Source: Paraburkholderia sp.
Lineage (GTDB): Bacteria; Pseudomonadota; Gammaproteobacteria; Burkholderiales; Burkholderiaceae
DNA length: 33,344 nt
Direction of reading: 5' to 3'
NCBI RefSeq assembly: GCF_026225065.1
Contig: NZ_JAMFSB010000101.1
Location: forward strand, 1 to 33,344
The position numbers and the translations under genes are program-made. A model generated the notes under the pieces. The model had not been told where the DNA came from. It did no database searches and saw only the letters and a program-made list of their open reading frames with translations. This document shows, in pieces, positions 1-8,662 of the stretch (its first letter is position 1; every line of letters begins with the position of its first letter).

Positions 1-1800
1 ATTCACCAGATCCTGCGACACCGCATTCCCGTCGATCGCAGTGATCCGGTCGCCCTTCCTGAGTCCGGCCTCCCACGCGGGCGAATCCTTGTAAATCGCT
101 CCGACCATGGCGTCGCCAGTCGCATCGATTTCCACTCTCATACCGCTTTGAATGTTTTTCGCCACGGAAGGCGCCACCGTCTCGTCGGGAATTACCCACG
201 CCTTGCGATCCTGATAGTCGAACGTCAAAGCCGACGTCATGAATACATCGTCACCAAGATCGCCGGCGGTCTCTGTATCGCTTACCAGTCCCACGTCCAA
301 AGCAGGGAACAGCGCGACAGGTTTCGGTACGGTTAGCTGACCGACCTCGATTGATGCGAGCCGACCCATAAACACAGGCGATCCCTTACCGGACGAGCCA
401 GACATCAACCCGCCATCATACTTGCGGCTCGGCATCTGTCCCGCATGAAGCAAAGCAAATGGCCCGTTGACGATCAATGCCACATTCGAACCGGTATCGA
501 TCCAGAATTGGGCGGGTACGCCATTGACCTGACCCGCCGTCACCGGAAAGGTGTGGTCCAGCATAAAGGGAATGCTAAAACGCGCGTCGTCGGCAGCACT
601 CAGGTTTGGGTGAAGTGCGAGCGTGAGCGAATGGTGCGGATAGTCGAAGGTGGTCACGAATCGGTCTAATAGCTCGGTGCCGATAACGCCATCCAGCGGC
701 ATGGGTCCGCCTCTGGCCCCGCCGCCCAAATCAGCTTCCTTGCCGTACAAGCCATGTATACGAGCGTCGCCAAGACGAAACTCCGGCAGTTTCACAATGC
801 GCTCAACAAAAGCATTTCCATCGATGTCGGTGTCGCTCCCTTCCCCCACGGCTTTCAATCCGAGCTGGGCGATTGTCTTCGACGATAGCTGCAGCGTGGC
901 CCCCGTGTCGACCATGAAGTTAAAGGGTCCCTTGCCGTCGAGGAACACGTCGACGAAGAGCTGGCCCTCGATCCGCATCGGCACGGTTGTACTGGTTGCC
1001 GAGTCGATTCCGTAGTCGGTCAAGCGGGTTTGGGGTTTTGCCGACAGGGTGGCCACTTCAGCCGGCGTGGCTGTAGAGCGTACCCGAGCCGTATGCAGCA
1101 CCCACCGCGTGCCGTCACGGTCGACGAATGTTTGCCCAAGGGGGACGGCGTGCAGCGCACCGCTCCCGTATGCCGCATACGATGTGGTCGCCACGGCCGG
1201 TTCGTCACGACGCGTCCATTTGAGCGGCAAATGCGACTCGCGCGAGATCCACACCTTCGTGACCTTGCCGCCTTGAGGCACGACCTCGAGAATGTCCACC
1301 ACGTCTGCGCCTTGCGACTCCTCGCCATCGTATCGCACCTCTGCAGGCCAGCATGCATTGGCGAGGCCGCCGCTTGCCCAATAAATGTCACTGACGAGGC
1401 CGGCGCGGAAGCCGGGGAAATCGGCGTCGCGTATCGTCGCGTTTCCGTCCCGAACCCAGACGCCCGTTTTCGTGGCACCGATGGAAAAGTCGAGGTCCCC
1501 CAGTCCGGCTATTTTGATGATGCCAGCTTGCGTCCCGGGGTCTGTCGCGATCAGGAAGTGTCCGTTCAGGCCGCCGGATGCGACGTCGCCCTCGATGATA
1601 CGTGGGCCGCAGACCGTCACGCCGTTGACGGATGACGTATCCCGCAGTTGGGTAACGATCGACGCGGCGCGGTCAGCGGCGACATCGGTTGTCGCAGCGC
1701 CCGCTGGCCGGCTGAGCACGACGGCCATCAGGCCAAAGACTCCTACGAAACGGCTGATGCGGAGGGCAACGAGACAGGAACGTTCTAGTTTTCTGTTCAT
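1..1800 (-). CDS. Periplasmic double-retropepsin aspartic protease with PDZ domain (3' end cut by window edge)
   Basis: The reverse strand reads open for 600 codons from an ATG at 1800 to the left edge, so the C-terminus is missing. Residues 1-35 look like a signal peptide: basic start, hydrophobic VFGLMAVVLS, then PAGAA, suggesting export to the periplasm. After an N-terminal beta-rich region come two retropepsin-type aspartic protease repeats. One has FMVDTG (D298) followed by GVIGTELL near 371-378. The other has FWIDTGSN (D435). Residues about 545-600 (SPAWEAGLRKGDRITAIDG) form a PDZ domain. Two DTG motifs on one chain could build a pseudo-dimeric active site without homodimerisation; that is inference. 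The substrate is unknown. The start is uncertain: in-frame ATGs at 1857 and 1932 are also open and no strong ribosome binding site is seen, but 1800 gives the best signal peptide. The gene diverges from the aminobenzoyl-CoA operon. Confidence 0.88.
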   Translation of the reverse strand, partial: MNRKLERSCLVALRISRFVGVFGLMAVVLSRPAGAATTDVAADRAASIVTQLRDTSSVNGVTVCGPRIIEGDVASGGLNGHFLIATDPGTQAGIIKIAGLGDLDFSIGATKTGVWVRDGNATIRDADFPGFRAGLVSDIYWASGGLANACWPAEVRYDGEESQGADVVDILEVVPQGGKVTKVWISRESHLPLKWTRRDEPAVATTSYAAYGSGALHAVPLGQTFVDRDGTRWVLHTARVRSTATPAEVATLSAKPQTRLTDYGIDSATSTTVPMRIEGQLFVDVFLDGKGPFNFMVDTGATLQLSSKTIAQLGLKAVGEGSDTDIDGNAFVERIVKLPEFRLGDARIHGLYGKEADLGGGARGGPMPLDGVIGTELLDRFVTTFDYPHHSLTLALHPNLSAADDARFSIPFMLDHTFPVTAGQVNGVPAQFWIDTGSNVALIVNGPFALLHAGQMPSRKYDGGLMSGSSGKGSPVFMGRLASIEVGQLTVPKPVALFPALDVGLVSDTETAGDLGDDVFMTSALTFDYQDRKAWVIPDETVAPSVAKNIQSGMRVEIDATGDAMVGAIYKDSPAWEAGLRKGDRITAIDGNAVSQDLVN

Positions 1801-1925
1801 GGACCAACAGGGGAGGAAGAGCACAGAAATATCGCGCGGAATCAAGACAACCAGCATCGTACCCGATGCCAATATTTTCCTGTCACCGGCCCGTCGATCC
1901 CTTGGCACCTCCCTCAACGATTTAC

Positions 1926-1954
1926 TTGACATCTAAAATATCGAGGACTAAATT
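1926..1954 (+). promoter_or_regulatory. Sigma-70-like promoter of the aminobenzoyl-CoA operon
   Basis: A perfect -35 box TTGACA (1926-1931) is followed after 17 bases by TAAATT (1949-1954), which matches 4 of 6 positions of the -10 consensus. It lies 30 bases before the first ATG of the operon. The surroundings are markedly more AT-rich than the genes. The -35 sits inside a partial dyad (ATTT at 1920-1923, AAAT at 1936-1939; CGAT at 1918-1921, ATCG at 1940-1943), which could be the operator of the MarR protein encoded in the operon. The operator part is weak. Confidence 0.6.
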
Positions 1955-1983
1955 ACCTAACAGATTGCAACCGGAGTGGCAGC

Positions 1984-4359
1984 ATGCGCATCGTCTGTAT
2001 TGGAGGAGGACCGGCCGGCCTGTACTTTGGGCTGTTGATGAAAGGCCGTAACCCGGCGCATGACGTCACGGTCATCGAACGCAACCGGCCCTACGACACG
2101 TTCGGTTGGGGCGTGGTGTTCTCGGACCAGACGCTCGGCAACCTCCGCGCGGCAGACGCACCGAGCGCGGACGCGATTCTCGATGCCTTCAATCACTGGG
2201 ACGACATCGAGATTAATTTCCGCGGCGAGATGATCCGCTCGTCCGGTCACGGCTTTTGCGGCATCGGCCGTAAGCGGCTGTTGAATATCCTGCAGGCGCG
2301 TTGCGAAGCGCTCGGCGTCAAGCTGGTGTTCGAAACCCAGGTGACGGATGACGCTAACTACGACGCCGATCTGATCATCGCCTGCGACGGCGCGAACAGC
2401 GCCATTCGTCAGAAGTATGCGGCAACCTTCCAGCCCGACATCGACATGCGCGATTGTCGCTTCGTCTGGCTCGGCACGAAAAAGCTCTTCGAAGCATTCA
2501 CGTTCGCCTTCGAAGAAACCGAATGGGGCTGGTTCCAGGCCCACGCATACCGGTTCGACGATCAGACCTCCACGTTCATCGTCGAAACACCGGAGCGCGT
2601 CTGGCGCGCCGCCGGTCTCGACGAGATGAGCAAGGAAGACAGCATCGCCTTCTGCGAAAAGCTGTTTGCCAAGTATCTGGACGGCAATGCGTTGCTCTCG
2701 AACGCCGCGCATCTGCGTGGCTCGTCGCAATGGATTCGCTTTCCGCGCGTGGTCAATCGGGAATGGGTGCACTGGCGCAGCAACGCCAACGGCACGCCGG
2801 ACACACCGATCGTGCTGATGGGCGACGCCGCCCATACGGCTCACTTTTCAATCGGCTCGGGCACCAAGCTCGCGCTGGAAGATTCGATCGAACTCGCCAA
2901 CAGCATCGACGCCCATCCCAGCGATTTGGCCGCCGCACTCAAGCACTACACCGAAGTGCGCAGCATTGGCGTGCTGCGCATTCAAAACGCGGCGCGGAAT
3001 TCGACGGAATGGTTCGAGCATGTCGACCGCTACTCCGCGTTCGAACCGGAGCAGTTTGCGTACTCGCTGCTCACGCGCTCACAGCGCATCTCGCATGAAA
3101 ATCTGCGTGAGCGCGATGCGGGCTACGTGTCCGGGTTCGAAGACTGGCTTGCGTCACGCTCCGGTATTGAACGTGCACCGGCAAAACATTCCGTTCCGCC
3201 AATGTTCACACCGTTCAAGTTGCGCGGCGTGACACTCAAGAACCGTGTGGTGGTTTCGCCGATGGCCCAGTACTCCGCCGTCGATGGTATCGCCGGCGAC
3301 TATCACCTCATGCATCTGGCCGCGCGTGCGATGGGGGGCGCCGCACTCGTGATGACGGAAATGACTTGCGTCTCGCCTGAAGCGCGCATCACCCCGGGAT
3401 GTCCCGGCATGTACGCACCGGAACATCTCGCCGCCTGGAAACGCATCGTTGAACTCGTGCATCGGCAGTCGGATGCGAAGATCGGCATGCAGCTGGGGCA
3501 TGCAGGCGCCAAAGCATCGACGCGCGTGAGTTGGGAAGGCATCGATCAACCGCTGCCTGAAGGCAACTGGCCACTTGTGTCGGCCTCACCGCAGCAGTAT
3601 TTGCGCGGCATCAGCCAATGGTCACGCGAAGCGAGCCTCGACGATTTACGCGAAATCGAGGCGCAATTCGTTCGCTCAACCGAGATGGCCGCACAAGCGG
3701 GCTTCGACTGGCTCGAACTGCACTGCGCCCACGGCTATTTCCTGTCGAGCTTCCTCTCGCCGTTGACCAATCAGCGTAACGACGAATACGGCGGTTCGCT
3801 GCAAAACCGCCTGCGTTATCCATTGCAAGTCTTCGCGGCGATCCGCAAGGTCTGGCCGCAAGACAAGCCCATTTCGGTGCGCATTTCCGCTCACGACTGG
3901 GTGGACGGCGGCACCACGCCAGACGACGCGGTGGAAATCGCACGTGCCTTCAAGGCAGCCGGCGCGGACATGATCGACGTTTCGTCGGGCCAGGTGAGCA
4001 AGGAAGAAAAACCCGTCTACGGTCGCATGTTCCAGACGCCGTTTGCCGATCGCATCCGTAACGAAGCCGGTATCGCGACGATCGCCGTCGGCGCGATCTC
4101 CGAAGCGGATCACGTAAACAGCATCATCGCGGCCGGCCGCGCGGATCTCTGCGCGGTAGCACGGCCACATCTGGCCAATCCTTCGTGGACGCTCAACGAA
4201 GCCGCGAAAATCGGCTATTTCGATGTGATGTGGCCGAAGCAATACACGGCGGCGAAATCGCAACTCGAACGCAATCTCGAGCGTGAGCGCGCTCAGGCCG
4301 CGGCAAATGCAGGGCTCTCGCCGCAAGAACGCGCACAACGCGCAGAAGGAACGGTGTGA
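1984..4359 (+). CDS. abmA: 2-aminobenzoyl-CoA monooxygenase/reductase-type fusion flavoprotein
   Basis: This 791-residue protein is a natural fusion. Residues 1 to about 390 are a class A FAD aromatic hydroxylase: GGGPAG at 7-12, [10 protein letters not shown], and the second FAD motif GDAAH at 280-284. Residues from about 407 are an Old Yellow Enzyme (NADH:flavin oxidoreductase) domain beginning [15 protein letters not shown], with H580, H583 and Y585 in the catalytic HCAHGY segment and the family signature [14 protein letters not shown]. This layout is known for the Azoarcus evansii enzyme that hydroxylates and then hydrogenates 2-aminobenzoyl-CoA, dearomatising the ring. The same fusion is often labelled salicylyl-CoA 5-hydroxylase/oxidoreductase. 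The amine substrate is favoured here because a RidA-like protein and an aryl-CoA ligase are in the operon, but the sequence cannot prove the substrate. It is the first gene of the operon and overlaps the next by four bases. Confidence 0.88.
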   Translation: MRIVCIGGGPAGLYFGLLMKGRNPAHDVTVIERNRPYDTFGWGVVFSDQTLGNLRAADAPSADAILDAFNHWDDIEINFRGEMIRSSGHGFCGIGRKRLLNILQARCEALGVKLVFETQVTDDANYDADLIIACDGANSAIRQKYAATFQPDIDMRDCRFVWLGTKKLFEAFTFAFEETEWGWFQAHAYRFDDQTSTFIVETPERVWRAAGLDEMSKEDSIAFCEKLFAKYLDGNALLSNAAHLRGSSQWIRFPRVVNREWVHWRSNANGTPDTPIVLMGDAAHTAHFSIGSGTKLALEDSIELANSIDAHPSDLAAALKHYTEVRSIGVLRIQNAARNSTEWFEHVDRYSAFEPEQFAYSLLTRSQRISHENLRERDAGYVSGFEDWLASRSGIERAPAKHSVPPMFTPFKLRGVTLKNRVVVSPMAQYSAVDGIAGDYHLMHLAARAMGGAALVMTEMTCVSPEARITPGCPGMYAPEHLAAWKRIVELVHRQSDAKIGMQLGHAGAKASTRVSWEGIDQPLPEGNWPLVSASPQQYLRGISQWSREASLDDLREIEAQFVRSTEMAAQAGFDWLELHCAHGYFLSSFLSPLTNQRNDEYGGSLQNRLRYPLQVFAAIRKVWPQDKPISVRISAHDWVDGGTTPDDAVEIARAFKAAGADMIDVSSGQVSKEEKPVYGRMFQTPFADRIRNEAGIATIAVGAISEADHVNSIIAAGRADLCAVARPHLANPSWTLNEAAKIGYFDVMWPKQYTAAKSQLERNLERERAQAAANAGLSPQERAQRAEGTV

Positions 4360-5156
4360 ATACAGAACTCTCCGGGCTGGCTGGAAAACACGCTGTCGTC
4401 ACAGGCGGCGGCAGCGGCATCGGTGCAGCCACCGCCGCAGCGCTGGTGCGCGCCGGAGCGCGCGTCACGTTGATGGGCCGCGACGCTGCCCGCCTTGCTG
4501 CGCAGCGCGACGCGTTGAGCGTGCTAGACAAATCTGACTCAACTAGCGCAGCAGGCGAACTCACGTGCATCACGGTAGACGTGGCGCGGGAAGCCGCCGT
4601 CATCGCCGCATTCGAACAAGCCGGTCCTGTCGACATACTGATCAACAATGCGGGACAAGCGCAAGCGGCGCCGTTCACGCAGACCGATATGGCGCTCTGG
4701 CAACGCATGCTCGACGTCAACCTCACCGGTGTATTCCTCTGCACGCGCGCCGTGCTGCCCGGCATGCTCGAACGCGGCTATGGCCGCATCGTCAATATTG
4801 CCAGCACGGCGGGGCAGATCGGCTATGCCTACGTCGCCGCTTATTGCGCTGCAAAGCATGGCGTGATCGGTCTGACCCGTTCGCTCGCACTCGAAGTCGC
4901 TGCCAAAGGCATCACCGTCAACGCAGTCTGCCCCGGTTACACTGAAACCGAACTGCTGCGCGCCTCGCTCGACCAGATCACCAGCAAGACCTCGCGCAGC
5001 GAGAAGGAAGCGCGCAGCATCCTGCTGCGCAACAACCCGCAACAACGCTTTGTGGCGCCGGACGAAGTCGCCAATGCCGCCCTGTGGCTGTGCATGCCGG
5101 GCTCCGCGGCGATAACCGGCCAATCCATTTCCGTCTCGGGGGGAGAAGTCACATGA
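4356..5156 (+). CDS. Short-chain dehydrogenase/reductase (3-hydroxyacyl-CoA dehydrogenase-like)
   Basis: A 266-residue classical SDR. It has the cofactor glycine motif TGGGSGIG at 16-23, NNAG at 97-100, and the catalytic Ser150, Tyr163 and Lys167 in the YxxxK arrangement. The C-terminus ends in the family-typical [11 protein letters not shown] segment. Such enzymes oxidise or reduce hydroxyacyl groups with NAD(P). In this pathway it would act on a CoA-bound alicyclic or ring-opened hydroxy intermediate (inference). The start is a GTG inside GTGTGA, overlapping the abmA stop, which indicates translational coupling. Residues about 58-66 (DKSDSTSAA) form a small insertion relative to compact SDRs. 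The exact substrate cannot be assigned. Confidence 0.88.
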   Translation: MNTELSGLAGKHAVVTGGGSGIGAATAAALVRAGARVTLMGRDAARLAAQRDALSVLDKSDSTSAAGELTCITVDVAREAAVIAAFEQAGPVDILINNAGQAQAAPFTQTDMALWQRMLDVNLTGVFLCTRAVLPGMLERGYGRIVNIASTAGQIGYAYVAAYCAAKHGVIGLTRSLALEVAAKGITVNAVCPGYTETELLRASLDQITSKTSRSEKEARSILLRNNPQQRFVAPDEVANAALWLCMPGSAAITGQSISVSGGEVT

Positions 5157-5710
5157 CCCGTGCAGCTAGCGCTAAAAAGGCGGCATCCACGGAAGCAAAG
5201 CCGGCACGCAAAGGCGTCGCGAAACCTGCAGAGAATGTCGTCGACATGGAAATGAGCACCGGCGTCGACAGTCATATGGGCCTGCGTCTGTGGCTGCGCA
5301 TGCTCACCACGACCAACCTCGTGCAAGCCGAACTGCGCAAACGCCTGCGCAGCGAATTCGACACCACGCTGCCCCGCTTCGACCTGATGGCCCAACTCGA
5401 GCGTCATCCCGAAGGCCTGAAGATGACCGAGCTCTCGCGCCGGTTGATGGTCACAGGCGGCAACGTGACCGGCATTACCGATCAGCTCGAACAGGAAGGC
5501 CTCGTGGTACGCGACGCGGATCCGAACGATCGCCGCTCGATCAGTGTGCGTCTGACACCCGACGGCCGCAAGCTGTTCGACCGCATGGCTGTAGCGCATG
5601 AACAATGGGTCGTCGAAATGTTCGGCGGCCTCAGTCTCGATGAGAAGTCACGCACGCATCAGCGTCTCGGCAAGCTCAAGAAACATCTGCTCGACAACCT
5701 CACGGGTTGA
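5153..5710 (+). CDS. MarR-family transcriptional regulator of the aromatic-CoA operon
   Basis: A 185-residue winged-helix protein with a basic Ala/Lys-rich N-terminal tail of about 45 residues. It then has the MarR core: a dimerisation helix, [30 protein letters not shown] as recognition region, and the wing with [17 protein letters not shown]. MarR proteins usually repress aromatic catabolism genes and release DNA on binding the CoA thioester or acid. The start is set at the ATG in ATGA (5153), overlapping the SDR stop by four bases and preceded by GGGGGAGAAG. A longer in-frame reading from 5084 is open but would run inside the SDR gene. The regulator is embedded in the operon it probably controls, so it would be autoregulated and co-expressed with the enzymes. 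Confidence 0.88.
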   Translation: MTRAASAKKAASTEAKPARKGVAKPAENVVDMEMSTGVDSHMGLRLWLRMLTTTNLVQAELRKRLRSEFDTTLPRFDLMAQLERHPEGLKMTELSRRLMVTGGNVTGITDQLEQEGLVVRDADPNDRRSISVRLTPDGRKLFDRMAVAHEQWVVEMFGGLSLDEKSRTHQRLGKLKKHLLDNLTG

Positions 5711-5736
5711 GCGGCACCGAACTGGAGAAGATATCC

Positions 5737-6588
5737 ATGACACGATCCCACGTCGACGCGTTGCTTGACGGCAATCGCGTAAAGCTGGCGGGCTACGAAG
5801 CCAAACACTTCGGCTGGTCGGTAAACGGGAAAGTCGCGACGATCACGTTGAACCGTCCTGAACGCAAGAACCCGCTGACCTTTGAATCGTATGCCGAGCT
5901 GCGCGACCTGTTTCGCCAGCTTGCGTACGCAACGGATGTGAAGGCCGTCGTGATCCACGGTGCCGGTGGCAACTTCTGCTCGGGCGGCGACGTGCACGAC
6001 ATCATCGCACCGTTGATCGATCTGCCGATGCCGGAGTTGTTGCTGTTCACCCGCATGACCGGCGATCTCGTCAAGGCGATGCGCCATTGCCCGCAGCCTG
6101 TGATCGCCGCCGTCGACGGTATCTGCGCAGGCGCAGGGGCCATTCTTGCGATGGCTTCCGATATGCGTCTCGGCACCGCGCGCAGCAAGCTCGCGTTCCT
6201 GTTTTCGCGCGTGGGTCTTGCCGGTTGCGATATGGGTTCGTGTTCGATCCTGCCGCGCATCATCGGTCAGGGACGGGCGTCGGAATTACTGTTCACCGGC
6301 CGCTCGGCAAGCGGTGACGAAGGTTACGCCTGGGGTTTCTATAACCGTCTGTGCGATCCCGATGCGCTGCTTGATGAAGCGGCCAAGCTTGCCGCGGAGC
6401 TCGTCTCCGGGCCCACGTTCGCGCACGGCATCACCAAGAAGATGCTGCATCAGGAATGGAGCATGAGCATCGACGAAGCGATCGAATCCGAGGCACAAGC
6501 GCAGGCCATCTGCATGAGCACGCATGATTTCGAACGTGCTTATCGCGCGTTCGCGGCCAAGACGCGTCCTGTATTCGAAGGAGACTGA
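5737..6588 (+). CDS. Enoyl-CoA hydratase/isomerase family protein
   Basis: A 283-residue crotonase-fold enzyme. The first oxyanion-hole segment is [15 protein letters not shown] and the second is [23 protein letters not shown], both canonical. The region that carries the catalytic glutamate in classical hydratases reads [11 protein letters not shown] here, with Asp rather than Glu, so the exact reaction (hydration, isomerisation or C-C hydrolysis) is open. It is expected to act on the non-aromatic CoA ester made by the monooxygenase/reductase. The chosen ATG at 5737 has GGAGAAG upstream. An in-frame TTG at 5707 overlapping the MarR stop would add ten residues and is less likely. It is followed after one base by the acyl-CoA dehydrogenase. 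Confidence 0.9.
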   Translation: MTRSHVDALLDGNRVKLAGYEAKHFGWSVNGKVATITLNRPERKNPLTFESYAELRDLFRQLAYATDVKAVVIHGAGGNFCSGGDVHDIIAPLIDLPMPELLLFTRMTGDLVKAMRHCPQPVIAAVDGICAGAGAILAMASDMRLGTARSKLAFLFSRVGLAGCDMGSCSILPRIIGQGRASELLFTGRSASGDEGYAWGFYNRLCDPDALLDEAAKLAAELVSGPTFAHGITKKMLHQEWSMSIDEAIESEAQAQAICMSTHDFERAYRAFAAKTRPVFEGD

Positions 6589-6589
6589 G

Positions 6590-7804
6590 TTGAGCACTTC
6601 CGGCAAGATCGATCTTCATAGCGCGCTGGCGTGGCCATTCTTCGAAGACCGTCATCGCGAGCTCGCAGCGGGTATCGAAGCCTGGTGCGTCACGCATCTC
6701 GCTGACGCAGAACACAACGCGGATGTCGATGCAACCTGCCGTCATCTGGTACGCGAACTGGGCGCTGCAGGCTGGCTGAAATATGGCGTCGGCGGCACTG
6801 CATATGGTGGGCACGGCGACACCATCGACACGCGCGCCGTCTGCCTGTTGCGCGAAACGCTTGCGAAGCATTCGGGTCTCGCCGACTTTGCGCTCGCCAT
6901 GCAAGGGCTCGGCTCAGGCGCCATCTCGCTCGGCGGCACGCACGAACAAAAGCAACGGTATTTGCCACGTGTCGCGAACGGCACAGCCATTGCCGCGTTC
7001 GCGCTGTCCGAGCCGGATGCAGGCTCGGACGTGGCTGCAATGGCATTGTCCGCGCGAGAAGACAGCGACGCCTATGTGCTCGACGGCGACAAGACCTGGA
7101 TTTCCAACGGGGGAATCGCCGACTTCTATGTGGTGTTCGCCAGAACCGGCGAGGCGCCAGGCGCACGCGGCATCAGCGCGTTTATTGTCGATGCCGATAC
7201 GCCGGGCCTCGAAATCGCCGAACGCATCGACGTGATAGCGCCGCATCCTCTCGCGCGCCTGCATTTTGCCGGCGCACGCGTGCCGCGCAGCCAGATGCTG
7301 GGCGAATCTGGCGAAGGCTTCAAACTGGCCATGCGCACGCTTGATATCTTCCGCACCTCGGTAGCGGCAGCATCGCTCGGGTTTGCGCGTCACGCCATGG
7401 CTGAAGGTCTCGCACGTGCGGCCTCGCGCAAGATGTTCGGCCAGACACTCGGCGACTTTCAGTTGACCCAGGCCAAGCTCGCGCAGATGGCACTGACCAT
7501 CGATAGTAGCGCCCTGCTCGTCTATCGCGCGGCCTGGTTGCGTGACCAGCGCGAGAGCGTCACACGCGAAGCGGCGATGGCAAAGTGGCACGCCAGCGAA
7601 GGCGCGCAGCAAGTGATCGACGCAGCTGTTCAGCTGTGGGGCGGCATGGGCGTGCAAAGCGGCACCGCCGTCGAAATGCTCTATCGCGAGATTCGCGCGC
7701 TGCGCATCTACGAAGGCGCCACCGAAGTGCAGCAACTGATCGTGGGCCGCGATGTGCTGAAGGCGCACGCCGCCCTCCATCAGGACAGCAAGAGCAAGTC
7801 ATGA
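6590..7804 (+). CDS. Acyl-CoA dehydrogenase
   Basis: A 404-residue FAD-dependent acyl-CoA dehydrogenase. It shows the family segments [15 protein letters not shown] (substrate/FAD binding), [19 protein letters not shown], and the C-terminal [17 protein letters not shown], whose Glu occupies the catalytic-base position of short/medium-chain enzymes. It would introduce a double bond in the CoA-bound intermediate of the anthranilate pathway, passing electrons to ETF. The start is a TTG at 6590, preceded by GAAGGAGA at good spacing and one base after the hydratase stop. A longer reading from 6524 lies within the hydratase gene and is rejected. It overlaps the thioesterase start by four bases. Confidence 0.9.
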   Translation: MSTSGKIDLHSALAWPFFEDRHRELAAGIEAWCVTHLADAEHNADVDATCRHLVRELGAAGWLKYGVGGTAYGGHGDTIDTRAVCLLRETLAKHSGLADFALAMQGLGSGAISLGGTHEQKQRYLPRVANGTAIAAFALSEPDAGSDVAAMALSAREDSDAYVLDGDKTWISNGGIADFYVVFARTGEAPGARGISAFIVDADTPGLEIAERIDVIAPHPLARLHFAGARVPRSQMLGESGEGFKLAMRTLDIFRTSVAAASLGFARHAMAEGLARAASRKMFGQTLGDFQLTQAKLAQMALTIDSSALLVYRAAWLRDQRESVTREAAMAKWHASEGAQQVIDAAVQLWGGMGVQSGTAVEMLYREIRALRIYEGATEVQQLIVGRDVLKAHAALHQDSKSKS

Positions 7805-8244
7805 GCGCCACGTTCGACATGCCCGTACGCATCCGTTTCGCGCATTGCGATCCGGCTGGCATCGTGTTCTTTCCGCAATATCTCGTGCTAACGAACGCAT
7901 TGGTCGAAGACTGGTTCACCGAACGCCTGAAAATCGACTACGCGCACATGATCAGCCAGCGCCGCATCGGCTTGCCGATCGTCAAGCTCGATTGCGAGTT
8001 CTCGCGGGCAAGCCGCATGGGCGAGACCGTCACGCTTACGCTGACGGTGAACTCAATCGGCCGCCGTTCGATTCGAATCGGCATTGTCGGCCATTGCCGC
8101 GACGAAGTGCGTTTTCGCGCGAACCAGGTGCTGGTGACAACTTCGCTCGAGACCGGCCAGTCCATCGATATTCCCGACGACATCGCGAGCGCCCTCGCGT
8201 CCTTCGCACCACCACCTGCCCTCATCGACGAGCCACGCTCATGA
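7801..8244 (+). CDS. Acyl-CoA thioesterase, 4-hydroxybenzoyl-CoA thioesterase-like hot-dog fold
   Basis: A 147-residue hot-dog protein. The N-terminal motif [17 protein letters not shown] is the signature of the 4-hydroxybenzoyl-CoA thioesterase family, with the Asp of HCDPAGI as catalytic residue. The length is as expected for the family. It hydrolyses aryl- or acyl-CoA esters. In this operon it may relieve CoA trapping when aminobenzoyl-CoA or a dead-end intermediate accumulates, as proposed for similar clusters (inference). The start ATG lies in ATGA, overlapping the dehydrogenase stop, and its own stop overlaps the next start in the same way. Confidence 0.9.
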   Translation: MSATFDMPVRIRFAHCDPAGIVFFPQYLVLTNALVEDWFTERLKIDYAHMISQRRIGLPIVKLDCEFSRASRMGETVTLTLTVNSIGRRSIRIGIVGHCRDEVRFRANQVLVTTSLETGQSIDIPDDIASALASFAPPPALIDEPRS

Positions 8245-8645
8245 AAAAACCTCTTCTACCCGCCGGCTGGATCAAACCGCGCGGCTATGCAAACGGCGTC
8301 GCGGCCGTCGGTACGCAAGTGTTCATCGCCGGTCAGATCGGTTGGGACGCCGAGGCGCGCTTCACGTCAAGCGACTTCGCTGCTCAGGCTATCCAAGCCT
8401 TGCATAACATTGTCGCCGTGCTCAACGAGGCTGGCGGCAAGCCGGAACACCTGGTGCGCCTGACCTGGTATGTGACCGACAAGCGCGAATACCTCGCGGC
8501 GCTCAAGGATATTGGCCGCGCGTTTCGCGAGCTGATCGGCGACTACGACATCGCCATGAGCGCGGTGCAGGTCGTCGCACTGATCGAAGACGAAGCCAAG
8601 GTCGAAATCGAAGCCACTGCAGTGATCCCCTACGAAGCCAGCTAA
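8241..8645 (+). CDS. RidA/YjgF-family protein lacking the canonical catalytic arginine
   Basis: A 134-residue chorismate-mutase-fold Rid protein. It has the family's FIAGQIGWD segment, the central ALHNIVAVLNEAGGKPEHLVRLTWYV and the C-terminal VEIEATAV. RidA proteins hydrolyse reactive enamines/imines, releasing ammonium. That fits a pathway that must remove the amino group of an aminocyclohexene-type CoA ester. However, the arginine that binds the substrate carboxylate in RidA (the R of PARS) is Met106 here (IAMSAVQV). Arg-less Rid subfamilies are generally not active on standard imino acids. A CoA-thioester substrate has no free carboxylate, so the change may reflect a different substrate (inference). 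ATGA overlap with the thioesterase gene; 17 bases before the ligase. Confidence 0.9.
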   Translation: MKKPLLPAGWIKPRGYANGVAAVGTQVFIAGQIGWDAEARFTSSDFAAQAIQALHNIVAVLNEAGGKPEHLVRLTWYVTDKREYLAALKDIGRAFRELIGDYDIAMSAVQVVALIEDEAKVEIEATAVIPYEAS

Positions 8646-8662
8646 CCGTCCGGGAGAACCTC

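Noticed and set aside
1020..1936. Open frames of 150-200 codons on both strands over the aspartic protease gene
   Set aside because: The minus-strand frame with signal peptide, DTG motifs and PDZ explains this stretch; the others show no motif.
1957..2844. A 295-codon antisense frame over the abmA start
   Set aside because: Shadow of the monooxygenase domain; composition is His/Arg/Val-rich and it would also cover the operon promoter region.
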